From Mycobacterium sp. 1274761.0 (lineage in GTDB: Bacteria > Actinomycetota > Actinomycetes > Mycobacteriales > Mycobacteriaceae): a DNA stretch of 64,000 nt. Below are positions 30,139 through 40,173 of this stretch, piece by piece (the first letter of the stretch is position 1; each line of letters begins with the position of its first letter). The notes under the pieces were generated by a model, which worked only from the letters and a program-made list of their open reading frames with translations, was not told where the DNA came from and made no database searches. Location of the stretch: the NCBI RefSeq assembly GCF_001668615.1, contig NZ_LZMC01000063.1, positions 31,293 through 95,292 of the forward strand, written 5' to 3'. A program made the position numbers and the translations under genes.

Positions 30139-30836
30139 GACTTCCCTTCCGGTCGTTTGCCTTTCAGCAGCCACTCAACGGTCTGCTGCGGTGTCGTGTC
30201 GTCGTCGACGAGGCCGAGCACGATATGGCCCAGGCACGCCGACGACAGCGCCTGGTCGGCGAACTCCTCGACGTCGCCCCATGGCAGGTAGGGCTTCGAG
30301 ATCAACAGGGCCGCAACGCCGTGCGCAGCGGTCAGCAGTTGCAGCGCGGCCGTTGTCGCATCACCGGGCGGGTAGACGCCTTCGGCGATCAACTTCTCCA
30401 CCGAACTCTGCAGATGCTGAAACGCAGAACTGTTCAACGTCATGTCGACGTCGCTTCCGGGGCGGCCCTCCCCCATCGTGGCGATGCGGTACAACTCAGG
30501 GGTCTGCGTCGCGAAGCGGACATAGGCCAAGCCCTGGGCGCGCAGCACCTCGACCGTCGACGGCTGATCCTCGACGGCGCGCTGCATCTCCTCGTCGAGC
30601 TTCTCGAAGTACCGCGCGCACACCGCATCCAGCAGTGCGTCCTTATCGGCGAAGTGCAGATAGATCGAGGGCGGTGTGACGCCGACGCGCTGCGCCACCG
30701 ACCGGATCGACACAGCCTTTGCGTGGCCGGTCTCGAGCAGCAACTCCGTGGTGGCGTCGAGGATTTCGTCTCTGAGTTGCTCACCCGATCCTCGGGGGGC
30801 ACGCCGTCGCTTGAGAGGCTGTAGAGACATCGTCAC
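30135..30836 (-). CDS. TetR/AcrR-family regulator
   Basis: 233 residues. The N-terminal helix-turn-helix runs from DEILDATTELLLETGHAKAV to VGVTPPSIYLHFADKDALLD. The C-terminal ligand domain (TetR_C_33-like) begins around residue 90. GTG at 30836 overlaps the mmpL stop by 4 bases and the gene overlaps the methyltransferase by 4 bases, so it is embedded in the operon it probably controls. The perfect inverted repeat at 33155-33169 upstream of mmpL is the best candidate operator. Confidence 0.9.
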   Translation of the reverse strand: MTMSLQPLKRRRAPRGSGEQLRDEILDATTELLLETGHAKAVSIRSVAQRVGVTPPSIYLHFADKDALLDAVCARYFEKLDEEMQRAVEDQPSTVEVLRAQGLAYVRFATQTPELYRIATMGEGRPGSDVDMTLNSSAFQHLQSSVEKLIAEGVYPPGDATTAALQLLTAAHGVAALLISKPYLPWGDVEEFADQALSSACLGHIVLGLVDDDTTPQQTVEWLLKGKRPEGKS

Positions 30837-33115
30837 CCAGTATCCGTCACTGACACTGCGGACTGCTCCTGCCTCTCCGCACGCGGAACCAGGTCATCGG
30901 CCGACTCGCTGAAGCCGATCCGTTGGTGTAGGCGGGCAAGCGGCTTCGGTGACCACCAGTTCCAGCGGCCCAGCACGTGCATGAACGCCGGCACCAGGGC
31001 CATTCGCACCAAGGTCGCGTCGACCAGGATCGCCAACGTCAGGCCGACACCGAACATCCGCATGAACGCCACCTGGGCGGCCATCAGCGCGGCGAACGAG
31101 ATCGACATCACCAGCGCCGCCGCCGTCACCACCCGTCCGGTGCGGGCCAGGCCCCGCGCCACGGCCTCGTCGTTGTCGGCGCGCGTCCGACCCGGCGACG
31201 ACAGCCAGTACTCCCGGATACGGCTGACGAGGAACACCTCGTAGTCCATGGACAACCCGAAAGCGATGCAGAAGAGCAGCACCGGCATGTTCGCGACCAG
31301 CGTGCCGGTAGGCGTCGTTCCCAACGCCCCGAGGTGGCCCTCCTGGAAGATCCACACCAATGCACCGAACGCAGCGGTCAACGACAACACGTTGAGCACC
31401 AAAGCTTTCAGCGGCAGGACCACGCTGCCGGTCAGCAGGAACAGCAGCACGAACGTAATCGTGGCGATCACCGCGAGCACCAGCGGAAGTCGGTGGGTTA
31501 TTCCTGTGGAACTGTCCCGGTTGATCTGAGCGACGCCGGTCAACTCCACCGGCTTGCCCGCGGGCGGACTTACCGCACGCAGTCGGTCGAGTTGGGATTC
31601 CGAGGCGTCAGAGAACAGCGGCGCTGTGCTGCCGACGGTCAGATAGGCACTGCCGTCCTTCAAACCCGTTGCCGCCGAGGGCGGCCCGGCAGGCGCCCCA
31701 TCGACGAACGTGCCCGCAGGCGACGACACCGAGGTGACGTCGGGTACTCGCGAGAGATCCTCGGCGTAGCGGCCGAGGTCTGCAGGGGTGATGCCGCCGG
31801 CGTCGGGAATGACGACGGTGACGTCACGGGCCGAGTCCACGGCAAAGTCGTTGCGCATCTGGTCACCGACCTGACGTGCCGACAGCGAGCCGGGCAGCAC
31901 GCGGTCGTCGGGGAAACCCCATTTGGCGCCCAGGAACGGTGCGCCGAGCACAAGCAACAGCGCGACGATCGCCAGCGCGATCGGAATCGACCGGCGCATA
32001 ACGAATTTGGTGGACTTGTACCAAAAATTCTGTTCGACGGGCTGGGGCGTCGGCTCGGGACGGCCGAGAATCCGCCTGAGCAGGCGGCGGACGTCCAGCG
32101 AGTCGAGCCGCTCGCCGAGCAGCACAATGGCGGCGGGCGCGACCACGACGGCGGCGAAGGCGGCGAAGGCGACGACCGCAATTCCGGCATAGGCGAACGA
32201 CTTCAGGAAATACATCGGGAACAGCACCATCGCGACCATCGACAGAGCGACCGTCATCGCCGAGAACAACACCGTGCGGCCGGCGGTGGCCATGGTGCGG
32301 ATCAGCGCCTCGTCGCGTTCCGATCCGGCGGTCAGCTCGTCCCGGTACCGACTGACGATCAGCAGGGTGTAGTCGATCGCGAGCGCAAGGCCCATCGCGA
32401 CGCTCAGGTTCAGCGCGAAGATCGACACGTCGGTGACGAAGGTGATGGCGTGCAGCACGGCCATCGACCCGAGGATCGCGAAAGCGCCCACCGCCAACGG
32501 CAGCGCCGCGGCGAGCAGGCCGCCGAACACCCACACCAGCACGACGAAGCTCAGCGGAATCGCGATGGACTCCATGAGCAAGAGGTCTTTCTCGCTCTGA
32601 CCGTTGATCTGCACATAGATCATCGCCTCACCGCCCGCGCGCACGGTGACGCCGTCGCGGTCGTGCACGAGGCGTTCGGTGAGCTCCTTGGTGTACTTCT
32701 GCGCGTCGCTTTCGCCGCCGGTGACGCTGGCGACGATGAGCCCGGTCTTGCCGTCCTTGCTCACCAGCGCCGGCGCCGCGTTCTGCGGCGCGGACCACGC
32801 CGAAGTCACCTCGGCGATATGCGGGGACGCCTGCAGCTGCGAGGCGATGTCCATGCCGACCGCCCGCGACTCGGCGCTCCGCGCGCCGCCGTCGGAGGTG
32901 ACACTGATGACGAGCTCCATATCGCCCTTGCCGAACCTGTCGACCAGTAGCCGGCTCGCCTTAGCCGACTCGGAGGTCGGATCTTGGAAGCCGCCGGCGG
33001 ACAGGCTCTTCGTGACGGGTATGCCGAAAATGGCCGTGGCCACCATGACCAACAGCGCGATGACGATGATCCGCTTCGGGGCTTTGATGGCCATCCGAGC
33101 GATCTGTTGCAGCAC
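30833..33115 (-). CDS. MmpL-family RND transporter (MmpL13-like, intact)
   Basis: 760 residues. One membrane helix at the N-terminus (RIIVIALLVMVATAIFGIPV) is followed by a large extracytoplasmic domain, five helices, a second extracytoplasmic domain and a final five-helix bundle with GLSMDYEVFLVSRIREYW, the MMPL signature with its Asp-Tyr pair of the proton path. The first bundle has the matching GLALAIDYTLLIVSRYRDEL. Start GTG 33115 is behind AAGGGA; TTG 33133 is possible. In M. tuberculosis the syntenic gene is split (mmpL13a/mmpL13b); here it is one frame. Exported substrate unknown. Confidence 0.9.
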   Translation of the reverse strand: MLQQIARMAIKAPKRIIVIALLVMVATAIFGIPVTKSLSAGGFQDPTSESAKASRLLVDRFGKGDMELVISVTSDGGARSAESRAVGMDIASQLQASPHIAEVTSAWSAPQNAAPALVSKDGKTGLIVASVTGGESDAQKYTKELTERLVHDRDGVTVRAGGEAMIYVQINGQSEKDLLLMESIAIPLSFVVLVWVFGGLLAAALPLAVGAFAILGSMAVLHAITFVTDVSIFALNLSVAMGLALAIDYTLLIVSRYRDELTAGSERDEALIRTMATAGRTVLFSAMTVALSMVAMVLFPMYFLKSFAYAGIAVVAFAAFAAVVVAPAAIVLLGERLDSLDVRRLLRRILGRPEPTPQPVEQNFWYKSTKFVMRRSIPIALAIVALLLVLGAPFLGAKWGFPDDRVLPGSLSARQVGDQMRNDFAVDSARDVTVVIPDAGGITPADLGRYAEDLSRVPDVTSVSSPAGTFVDGAPAGPPSAATGLKDGSAYLTVGSTAPLFSDASESQLDRLRAVSPPAGKPVELTGVAQINRDSSTGITHRLPLVLAVIATITFVLLFLLTGSVVLPLKALVLNVLSLTAAFGALVWIFQEGHLGALGTTPTGTLVANMPVLLFCIAFGLSMDYEVFLVSRIREYWLSSPGRTRADNDEAVARGLARTGRVVTAAALVMSISFAALMAAQVAFMRMFGVGLTLAILVDATLVRMALVPAFMHVLGRWNWWSPKPLARLHQRIGFSESADDLVPRAERQEQSAVSVTDTG

Positions 33116-33154
33116 GGGCGTCCCTTCGGTCAAGACTGCGGATATCGTCGGTAA

Positions 33155-33169
33155 GTTATCAGCGATAAC
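33155..33169. promoter_or_regulatory. candidate TetR operator of the mmpL operon
   Basis: Perfect inverted repeat GTTATC-AGC-GATAAC, 40-54 bases upstream of the mmpL start, in an otherwise AT-richer stretch. Probably bound by the TetR protein encoded in the same operon. Confidence 0.5.
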
Positions 33170-33317
33170 CTATCCGCGTCAACGCGTGTCGTTTGTCATA
33201 ACCACGTGTCGTCCGACCGAATCGTTCATGCCCGCGATGAGTTACGGCGCCGGCCGGAGTCGGTAGTGCATGACGAACGCATCTACAGGCTCCTCACAGG
33301 TCAATAGGCTCGACGAC

Positions 33318-33854
33318 ATGGCGACCACCGACACCACATCTGTTCCCGCGTCCGCGTCACCGGTCGACGTCGGGTTGCTGATTCTGCGCATCGGCGTCGG
33401 CGCGGCGGTCCTGCAGGCCGGCCTCATCAAGGTCTTCGACTTCGGCACCACCACCGGCTTCATGGAGTCGGGCGGATGGCGCCTGCCCACCCTCGCCGCG
33501 CTGATGGTCACCGCCGCCGAAACGGCCGGCGCGCTCGGCTTGATCCTGGGAATCCTCACGCCGCTGGCCGGATGCGCCGTTGCCGGCGCCATGATCTGCG
33601 CGTGGGCGGTCAACGTGTCGCAGCAGGCGTTCTGGTCGCAGCCCTTCAACGCGCCCTACCTGCTCTTCATCGGTGCTGCGTCGCTGATGTTCGCCGGCGC
33701 AGGGGCGTACTCGGTCGATGCCAGGGTGTTCGGTAGGGCGCGCTGGTCACCGAAAATCGCGGTCGGATTGCTCATCCTGGCGTTCGCCGTGGCGATCTTC
33801 ACCTGGCTGCTGTTGAACGGCACAAATCCGCTTCACCTCAGTTCAGCGGCGTAA
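33318..33854 (+). CDS. DoxX-family membrane protein
   Basis: 178 residues with four to five helices. GLLILRIGVGAAVLQAGLIK and the following FDFGTTTGFMESGGW are typical for the DoxX start; the middle has TAAETAGALGLILGILTPLA. In M. tuberculosis a DoxX protein forms a membrane oxidoreductase complex with SodA and a thiosulfate sulfurtransferase; no such partner is adjacent here. The ATG at 33318 follows a weak Shine-Dalgarno; ATG 33270 is an alternative. Divergent from the mmpL operon. Confidence 0.85.
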   Translation: MATTDTTSVPASASPVDVGLLILRIGVGAAVLQAGLIKVFDFGTTTGFMESGGWRLPTLAALMVTAAETAGALGLILGILTPLAGCAVAGAMICAWAVNVSQQAFWSQPFNAPYLLFIGAASLMFAGAGAYSVDARVFGRARWSPKIAVGLLILAFAVAIFTWLLLNGTNPLHLSSAA

Positions 33855-33947
33855 TGCCTGCTCAGCTACTCGCCAGTAACCCCGGAACCTACCCGGCGGT
33901 AAGAATTGCCACGATATTCCGAATCGTGACTCAATAAATCCTTAAAA

Positions 33948-34100
33948 GTGATCCATAGCCTCGAGGACATGTGGATCGACGACACCAGTGCTGATGTCAT
34001 CAAGGTTGATTTCGAGGCGCTCTACCACGGCGATGTCCTGGTCGAGGGCGATACCTCCGAGCAGCTCGACGACGACCAGCAGCTGCCTACCGCGGTCTGA
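33948..34100 (+). CDS. acidic 43-50 residue small ORF with its own hairpin
   Basis: From ATG 33969 the frame encodes 43 residues starting MWIDDTSADVIKVDFEALYH and continuing GDVLVEGDTSEQLDDDQQLP; an in-frame GTG at 33948 adds seven residues (VIHSLED). It is strongly acidic, without Cys or hydrophobic helix. Third positions are mostly G/C, as in real genes here, and the upstream 50 bases are unusually AT-rich (CAATAAATCCTTAAAA), as expected of a promoter. A perfect hairpin begins 2 bases after the stop. No family is recognised. A signalling peptide, RiPP-like precursor or antitoxin-like binder are all possible and unproven. Confidence 0.6.
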   Translation: MIHSLEDMWIDDTSADVIKVDFEALYHGDVLVEGDTSEQLDDDQQLPTAV

Positions 34101-34102
34101 GG

Positions 34103-34127
34103 CAACGCGCTCGCATCGAGCGCGTTG
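34103..34127. terminator. perfect hairpin after the small acidic ORF
   Basis: Eleven-base arms CAACGCGCTCG and CGAGCGCGTTG with a CAT loop, starting 2 bases past the small-ORF stop. No U-run follows. It sits 68 bases beyond the convergent flavin oxidoreductase stop and could serve both. Confidence 0.7.
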
Positions 34128-34194
34128 ACCGTTCAGACAGTTTGCCCCAACCGGGGCCCTCGTTGATCTTTCGTTCCCGGAATTCTTCTGTTCG

Positions 34195-35193
<999 letters not shown>

Positions 35194-35221
35194 CTATGCT
35201 CTTTTCTCTTCACGCAGGCAC

Positions 35222-35974
35222 TCATCGCGGGGCCATCCTGATGGCGCCGTCGAGGCGAATCACCTCACCGTTGAGCATCGGGTTCTCGACGATGTGCACG
35301 GCCAGGGCGCCGTATTCGTCGGGGTCTCCGAGGCGTGCGGGGTGCGGCACCTGCTTGCCCAGTGAGGCTTGCGCCTCCTCGGGCAGCGAGCCCAGCAGCG
35401 GCGTCTTGAACAGACCCGGGGCGATGGTCACCACGCGGATCAGTTCGCGCGACAGGTCACGGGCGATCGGCAAGGTCATGCCGACGACGCCGCCCTTGGA
35501 GGCCGAGTACGCAGCCTGCCCGATCTGGCCCTCGAACGCCGCCACCGAGGCGGTGTTGATGATGACGCCGCGCTCGCCGTTGATCGGCTCTTGCTTGGCG
35601 ATCCGCTCCGCGCTCAGCCGCAGCACGTTGAAGGTGCCGATCAGGTTGACCTCGATGACCTTCTTGAACCCGTCGAGCGGGAACGGGCCGTCCTTGCTCA
35701 GCGTCTTGATCGCGTTGCCGATGCCGGCGCAGTTGACGTTGATGCGCAGCGGCCCGATCTTCTCGGCGGCGTCGAGAGCCGCGCCGACGGCTTCGGGGTC
35801 GGTGACGTTGGCCTCGACGAACTGGGCGCGGTCGCCGAGTTCTTTCACCGCGTCCTCGCCCTTGAGGTCGATGACCACCACCGACGCGCCGCGGTCCAGC
35901 AGCCGCTTGGTGGTCGCCAGTCCGAGACCGGAAGCTCCTCCGGTGACGACGGCTACGGCGTCCTTGATCTCCAC
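35222..35974 (-). CDS. short-chain dehydrogenase (3-hydroxyacyl-CoA type, Rv1144-like)
   Basis: 250 residues. NAD motif TGGASGLG near residue 12, N-x-AG as NCAGIG, catalytic Ser in [11 protein letters not shown] and YSASKGG with Tyr and Lys. The C-terminus [15 protein letters not shown] closes the substrate pocket. It resembles 17-beta-HSD10/2-methyl-3-hydroxybutyryl-CoA dehydrogenases. GTG 35974 sits behind GGAAGGA. Between nitronate monooxygenase-like and mcr, as Rv1144 is next to mcr in M. tuberculosis. Confidence 0.9.
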   Translation of the reverse strand: MEIKDAVAVVTGGASGLGLATTKRLLDRGASVVVIDLKGEDAVKELGDRAQFVEANVTDPEAVGAALDAAEKIGPLRINVNCAGIGNAIKTLSKDGPFPLDGFKKVIEVNLIGTFNVLRLSAERIAKQEPINGERGVIINTASVAAFEGQIGQAAYSASKGGVVGMTLPIARDLSRELIRVVTIAPGLFKTPLLGSLPEEAQASLGKQVPHPARLGDPDEYGALAVHIVENPMLNGEVIRLDGAIRMAPR

Positions 35975-36078
35975 GTGATGCAATCCTTCCTGTCGGTTTT
36001 CATCGGCGAGCAGACGCAAATGCACACGCTTGGCGGCGTGTCGCGATGCTTTTGCGTCTGTTCGCGAAGATGACTTTC

Positions 36079-37170
36079 CTATTTCCAGTCGCGCAGAACG
36101 GTTTCGATGTCCGTGCCCGGCTCGCCCAGCGGCCGTGGAGTGGACGGCACGCTGCGGGAGAACCGTGGCGCGGGAGACGGCAACAGCGCGTCGCCGTCGA
36201 GATAGAACGTGTCGCGTTCGGTGTTGTGGGGTTCGTTTTGCACTTCGGCGAACGACAGCACAGGGGTCGCGCAGGCGTCGGAGTCGGCGAACACCTTGGC
36301 CCAGTGGTCGCGATCTTTCGACTTGAAAACCTCGGCGATCCGGGCGCGCAGTTCCGGCCAGCGGCTGATGTCCTGCTGGGCGGGCAGGTCTTCGCCGTCG
36401 AGACCGAGGCCCTTCAGCAGCTCCGCGTAGAACTGCGGTTCGATCGAGCCGATCGCCATGTAGCCGCCGTCGGCGCACTCGTAGGTGTCGTAGTACGGCG
36501 CCCCGCTGTCGAGCATGTTGGTGCCGCGTTCGTCGGACCACAGCCCGCCGGCCCGCATGCCCCACATCATCGTCATCAAGATGTTGGAGCCGTCGACCAT
36601 CGCCGCGTCGACAACCTGGCCCTTGCCGGAGGTCTGCCGCTCCCACAGCGCGGCGAGGATGCCGACGATCAGGAACATGGAGCCGCCACCGAAGTCGCCG
36701 GTGAGGTTGAGCGGCGGGACCGGACGCCCGCCCTGGTGGCCGATGGAATGCAGCAGGCCATTGAGCGAGATGTAGTTGATGTCGTGGCCGGCCTGCTGGG
36801 CCCGCGGCCCGGTTTGGCCCCAGCCGGTCATCCGCGCGTACACCAACCGCTCGTTGACCTTCGCGCAGTCATTCGGTCCCAACCCGAGCCGCTCGGTGAC
36901 GCCGGGTCGGTAGCCCTCGATCAGCACGTCGGCCTTGGCTACCAGCGCCAGCACCTGGTCGCGGCCCTCGTCGGTCTTCAGGTTGGCAGCCACCGACCGC
37001 CGGTTGCGGTTCATGGCTTCGTGGCTGCCCTTCGGCACGCCGCCGGTGCCGCCGGGTCGTTCGACGCGTACCACGTCAGCACCAAGATCGGCGAGGATCA
37101 TCGCCGCGTGCGGTCCGGGGCCGATACCGGCCAGTTCGACGATTCGCAATCCTTGCAGTGGTCCCGCCAT
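36079..37170 (-). CDS. mcr: alpha-methylacyl-CoA racemase Mcr
   Basis: 363-residue family III CoA-transferase fold enzyme that epimerises 2-methylacyl-CoA, needed for beta-oxidation of branched chains and the sterol side chain. Residues equivalent to the M. tuberculosis MCR catalytic set are present at a constant +3 offset: H129 (AGHDINY), D159 (TGDFGGG) and E244 (GSIEPQF). [17 protein letters not shown] is the CoA-binding stretch. ATG 37170 behind GGGAGG. Divergent from echA over 102 bases that hold an inverted repeat. Confidence 0.95.
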   Translation of the reverse strand: MAGPLQGLRIVELAGIGPGPHAAMILADLGADVVRVERPGGTGGVPKGSHEAMNRNRRSVAANLKTDEGRDQVLALVAKADVLIEGYRPGVTERLGLGPNDCAKVNERLVYARMTGWGQTGPRAQQAGHDINYISLNGLLHSIGHQGGRPVPPLNLTGDFGGGSMFLIVGILAALWERQTSGKGQVVDAAMVDGSNILMTMMWGMRAGGLWSDERGTNMLDSGAPYYDTYECADGGYMAIGSIEPQFYAELLKGLGLDGEDLPAQQDISRWPELRARIAEVFKSKDRDHWAKVFADSDACATPVLSFAEVQNEPHNTERDTFYLDGDALLPSPAPRFSRSVPSTPRPLGEPGTDIETVLRDWK

Positions 37171-37208
37171 TGAAGACCCGCCTCCCGTAGTTGACCGCGA
37201 CATAGCTT

Positions 37209-37224
37209 ACTTGTATAACCAAGT
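37209..37224. promoter_or_regulatory. inverted repeat between mcr and echA
   Basis: ACTTG-TATAAC-CAAGT: perfect 5-base arms, 6-base AT-rich spacer, in the shared divergent promoter. A TetR-type regulator site is plausible; no regulator gene is adjacent. Confidence 0.35.
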
Positions 37225-37272
37225 GGACCAGCCGCGGGTCCGCGTGGGCTCACCCAATCTAAGGTTCACTCG

Positions 37273-38079
37273 ATGACTTCCACCGATTCCAGCGCATATG
37301 TGAGCGTCGACGGGCTGGAGGTGAGTTTCGGCGACGGGATCCTGTCGCTGACCCTGAACCGGCCCGACAGCCTGAACTCGTTGACCGCGAGGATGCTCAA
37401 CGGCATCGCCGACGCGCTCGAGCGGGCGGCGGCCGACCCGCAGGTCAAGGTGGTGCGGCTGGCCGGGGCCGGCCGCGGCTTCAGCTCCGGTGCCGGCATC
37501 AGCGCAGAGGACCAAGCGCAGAAGGCCGGCGGGCTGACGGTGCTCGACGCCGCCAACCGGGCGATCCGGTCGATCGTCGCGCTGCCGCGTCCGGTCGTCG
37601 CGGTCGTGCAAGGACCGGCTGCCGGGGTGGGCGCGTCGCTGGCGCTGGCCTGCGATGTCGTACTCGCCTCAGACAAGGGCTATTTCATGCTCGCGTTCAC
37701 CAAGATCGGCCTGATGCCCGACGGCGGCGCCTCGGCGTTGGTCGCCGCGGCCGTCGGCCGGATCCGCGCCATGCGAATGGCGCTGTTGGCGGACAAGATC
37801 CACGCCGAAGAGGCATTCCAGGCGGGCCTGGTGACCGCGGTCTATCCCGCCGGGGAACTCGACGCCGAGGTCGACAAGGTGATCGCGACGCTGGCGCATG
37901 GTCCCGCCGTCGCGTTGGCCAAGACCAAGGACGCCATCAACGCCGCGACGCTGACCGAACTCGAGGCGGCGCTGCAGCGCGAGCACACCGGCCAGGCTGC
38001 GCTACTGCGCGGCACTGATTACCGCGAGGGCATCAAGGCGTTCCAGGAACGTCGTCCGGCTCACTTCACCGACTCCTGA
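37273..38079 (+). CDS. echA10: enoyl-CoA hydratase/isomerase (EchA10-like)
   Basis: 268-residue crotonase-fold protein. Oxyanion-hole segments: GRGFSSGAGI and GPAAGVGASLALACD. The second catalytic region reads KIGLMPDGGASALV, the PDGG form seen in PaaG-type and isomerase-like members, in place of a canonical Glu, so isomerase rather than hydratase activity is possible. It diverges from mcr as Rv1142c does, which supports the name, although M. tuberculosis has two such genes in tandem and this window one. Confidence 0.85.
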   Translation: MTSTDSSAYVSVDGLEVSFGDGILSLTLNRPDSLNSLTARMLNGIADALERAAADPQVKVVRLAGAGRGFSSGAGISAEDQAQKAGGLTVLDAANRAIRSIVALPRPVVAVVQGPAAGVGASLALACDVVLASDKGYFMLAFTKIGLMPDGGASALVAAAVGRIRAMRMALLADKIHAEEAFQAGLVTAVYPAGELDAEVDKVIATLAHGPAVALAKTKDAINAATLTELEAALQREHTGQAALLRGTDYREGIKAFQERRPAHFTDS

Positions 38080-38084
38080 CCTTC

Positions 38085-38106
38085 TCGCCGACGCCGATCT
38101 CGGCGA
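38085..38106. terminator. weak hairpin after echA
   Basis: TCGCCGA arms pair with TCGGCGA around an 8-base loop, starting 5 bases after the echA stop. No U-tract. Function as a terminator is tentative. Confidence 0.35.
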
Positions 38107-38154
38107 CGGAAAATCGGTGGACGCCGCCGTGACCGGTCGGCGACCATCGATTGC

Positions 38155-39433
38155 GTGAGCACGCAATTCGAGATTCAACAGCCGGTCGTGACCGCCGACC
38201 GCTGGCGTGTGCTCGCACCGTTCGCCTCGCGGGAATACCGACTTTTGATCGCCGCGGTGTCGCTGTCGATCTTCGCCGAAGGCATGTGGGCCGTCGTTAT
38301 GGCGTTGCAGGTCATCGAGCTGGGCAACGATCCCACAGCACTGTCGCTGGTCGCGACCTGCCTGGGCACCGGGCTGGTGGCGTTCCTGCTCATCGGCGGC
38401 CTGGCCGCCGATCGGATTGACCAGCGCAGGATCATCATCGCCGTCGAGGCCGTCAACACCATCGTCGTCACCGCCGTCGCGGTGTTGGGATTCATTGGGG
38501 TGCTGCAAATTTGGCACATGGCAGTAGCGGCCGCAGCGCTCGGGATCGCGGCGGCGTTCTTCTTCCCCGCCTACAGCGCGATCTTGCCCAGGATCCTGCC
38601 GGCTGACCAACTTCTGGCCGCCAACGGGGTCGAAGGCGTCGTCCGCCCGGTCTTCCAGCGCGCCGTCGGACCCGCGATCGCAGGCATGCTGGTGGGCGCG
38701 ACCTTCCCGGCACTGGGCTCGGCCGCCGTCGCGGCGTTGTTCGCCGTCGGCCTGCTGTTGCTGGTGGCCACCAGGCCGGCGACGAAAACCCTTGTATGAA
38801 CGTGAACGCCCACACATGGCGCGAGATCTGCGCGACGGTTTCGTCTTCATGCTGCGCACGCCGTGGCTGCTGTGGACGCTGCTGTTCGCGAGCATGTTCG
38901 TGCTGGTGGTGCTGGGCCCGATCGAGGTGCTGCTGCCGTTCATCGCCACAGCCCGGTTCGCCGACGGCGCCAGGACCTACGGCTTCATCCTGGCGTTCTT
39001 CGGGGTAGGCAGCGCATTGGGGGCGCTCGCGGTGTCATCGAGGCGGCTGCCCCGACGCTATCTCACGGTGATGATGGCGATGTGGAGCCTCGGTTCGATC
39101 CCGCTGGTGATCGTCGGCGTCACCTCGTCGTTCCTGCTGATGGCGGTGGCGACGTTCGTCATCGGCGTCACTGACGGTGCGGGCATGGTCATCTGGGGCA
39201 CGCTGCTGCAGCGGCGGGTTCCCACCGAGATGCTGGGTCGGGTATCGAGCCTCGACTTCTTCGTGTCGCTGGCGTTCATGCCGGTGTCGTTCGCGATCGT
39301 CGGCCCGCTGTCGAGGATCGTCTCGATGGAGACGATCTTCTTGGTGGCGGGCCTGGCGCCAATCGTGTTCGCCGCCATTGCGATCCGTGCTGCGCGGATG
39401 CGTCAGGACGAAGTGGCCAACCCGATGCGCTAG
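38155..39433 (+). pseudogene. MFS transporter split by a one-base frameshift
   Basis: The first frame (GTG 38155 to TGA 38799, 214 residues) gives an MFS N-terminal half with six helices (LLIAAVSLSIFAEGMWAVVM, FLLIGGLAADRIDQRR as motif A). The second half, from about 38792 to 39433, is in the next frame and begins YERERPHMARDLRDGFVFML, the expected linker to helix 7, then six more helices. Removing one A from the AAAA run at 38785-38788 restores one frame of about 425 residues. The relation to efflux pumps of the Tap/EntS type is likely. Real inactivation or a homopolymer sequencing error cannot be told apart here. Confidence 0.8.
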
Positions 39434-40173
39434 ACGCCGAACAGACCGGGCAGCACCAGCACCATGATCAGCCCCCACACCATGTGGGTGAGGATCGGTG
39501 CGAGTACTCCCCCGGTGGCTCGCCGTTCGAATGCGCACACCGCCCCCAGCACGAGGGCGGCGAACGTCAGCATGGGGTTCAGCGTCGATACGCCGATCAC
39601 GATGATGTACACGATCGTCGAAATGATTGCTGGGTGGTGCTTTTCGAGCGCCGAGTACAACGCTCCGCGGAAGAAGAGCTCCTCGGCGAGGCCGTTGATG
39701 ACGGTGATCAGTGCGACCAACGGCAGGCTGCCGTGGTTGGCGAACTCGAGCACGTCGGCGGCGTAATCCCGGAGCGCCGGGATCTCCCGGGCGGCTAAGC
39801 CGCCCACCACGAAGGCGCCGCCGAGAGCCAGACCGATGAGTGTGCCGGTGATCACGGGACGTTGATTGCGCCCGAAGAACCGGACGTGCCCGAGATGCAG
39901 CGGCCGTGATGCCAGCGCCCCCAGCACCCATACCCCGGCCAGCGCGAACGTCAGCCCGTAGAACGACGAGTCACCCGGCGGGCGACTCAACGAATAGCCA
40001 AGCACCGCAGCGCCTATCACCACCACGACCGCGACCGCGATGCGGCGACGCAATACCACCGCCGGTGGTTCGTGGTACGGGACGGGCACGCGGGTGAGGT
40101 TGGCTTTGGCCTCCTGCAGGAACGACGGGCGCGTCTGCGGGCTCGGTTGCGTCGTCGTGCTCGGTTCTGTCAT
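39430..40173 (-). CDS. CPBP-family intramembrane metalloprotease
   Basis: 247 residues, about six to seven helices after a hydrophilic N-terminus of about 40. Motif 1 is NGLAEELFFRGALYSALEKH with the catalytic EE-x3-R; motif 2 FAALVLGAVCAFERRATGG and motif 3 LAPILTHMVWGL provide the His/Asn metal ligands. The family (Rce1/CAAX-like, ABI) cleaves membrane or prenyl-type substrates; in bacteria some confer bacteriocin self-immunity. ATG overlaps the epimerase stop (ATGA), so the two are coupled. Rv1140-like position. Confidence 0.88.
   Translation of the reverse strand: MTEPSTTTQPSPQTRPSFLQEAKANLTRVPVPYHEPPAVVLRRRIAVAVVVVIGAAVLGYSLSRPPGDSSFYGLTFALAGVWVLGALASRPLHLGHVRFFGRNQRPVITGTLIGLALGGAFVVGGLAAREIPALRDYAADVLEFANHGSLPLVALITVINGLAEELFFRGALYSALEKHHPAIISTIVYIIVIGVSTLNPMLTFAALVLGAVCAFERRATGGVLAPILTHMVWGLIMVLVLPGLFGV

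Noticed and set aside
30977..32950. 657-codon frame antisense to mmpL
   Set aside because: Composition (His, Gln, Arg, Asp) is that of antisense high-GC DNA, and mmpL shows complete RND signatures.
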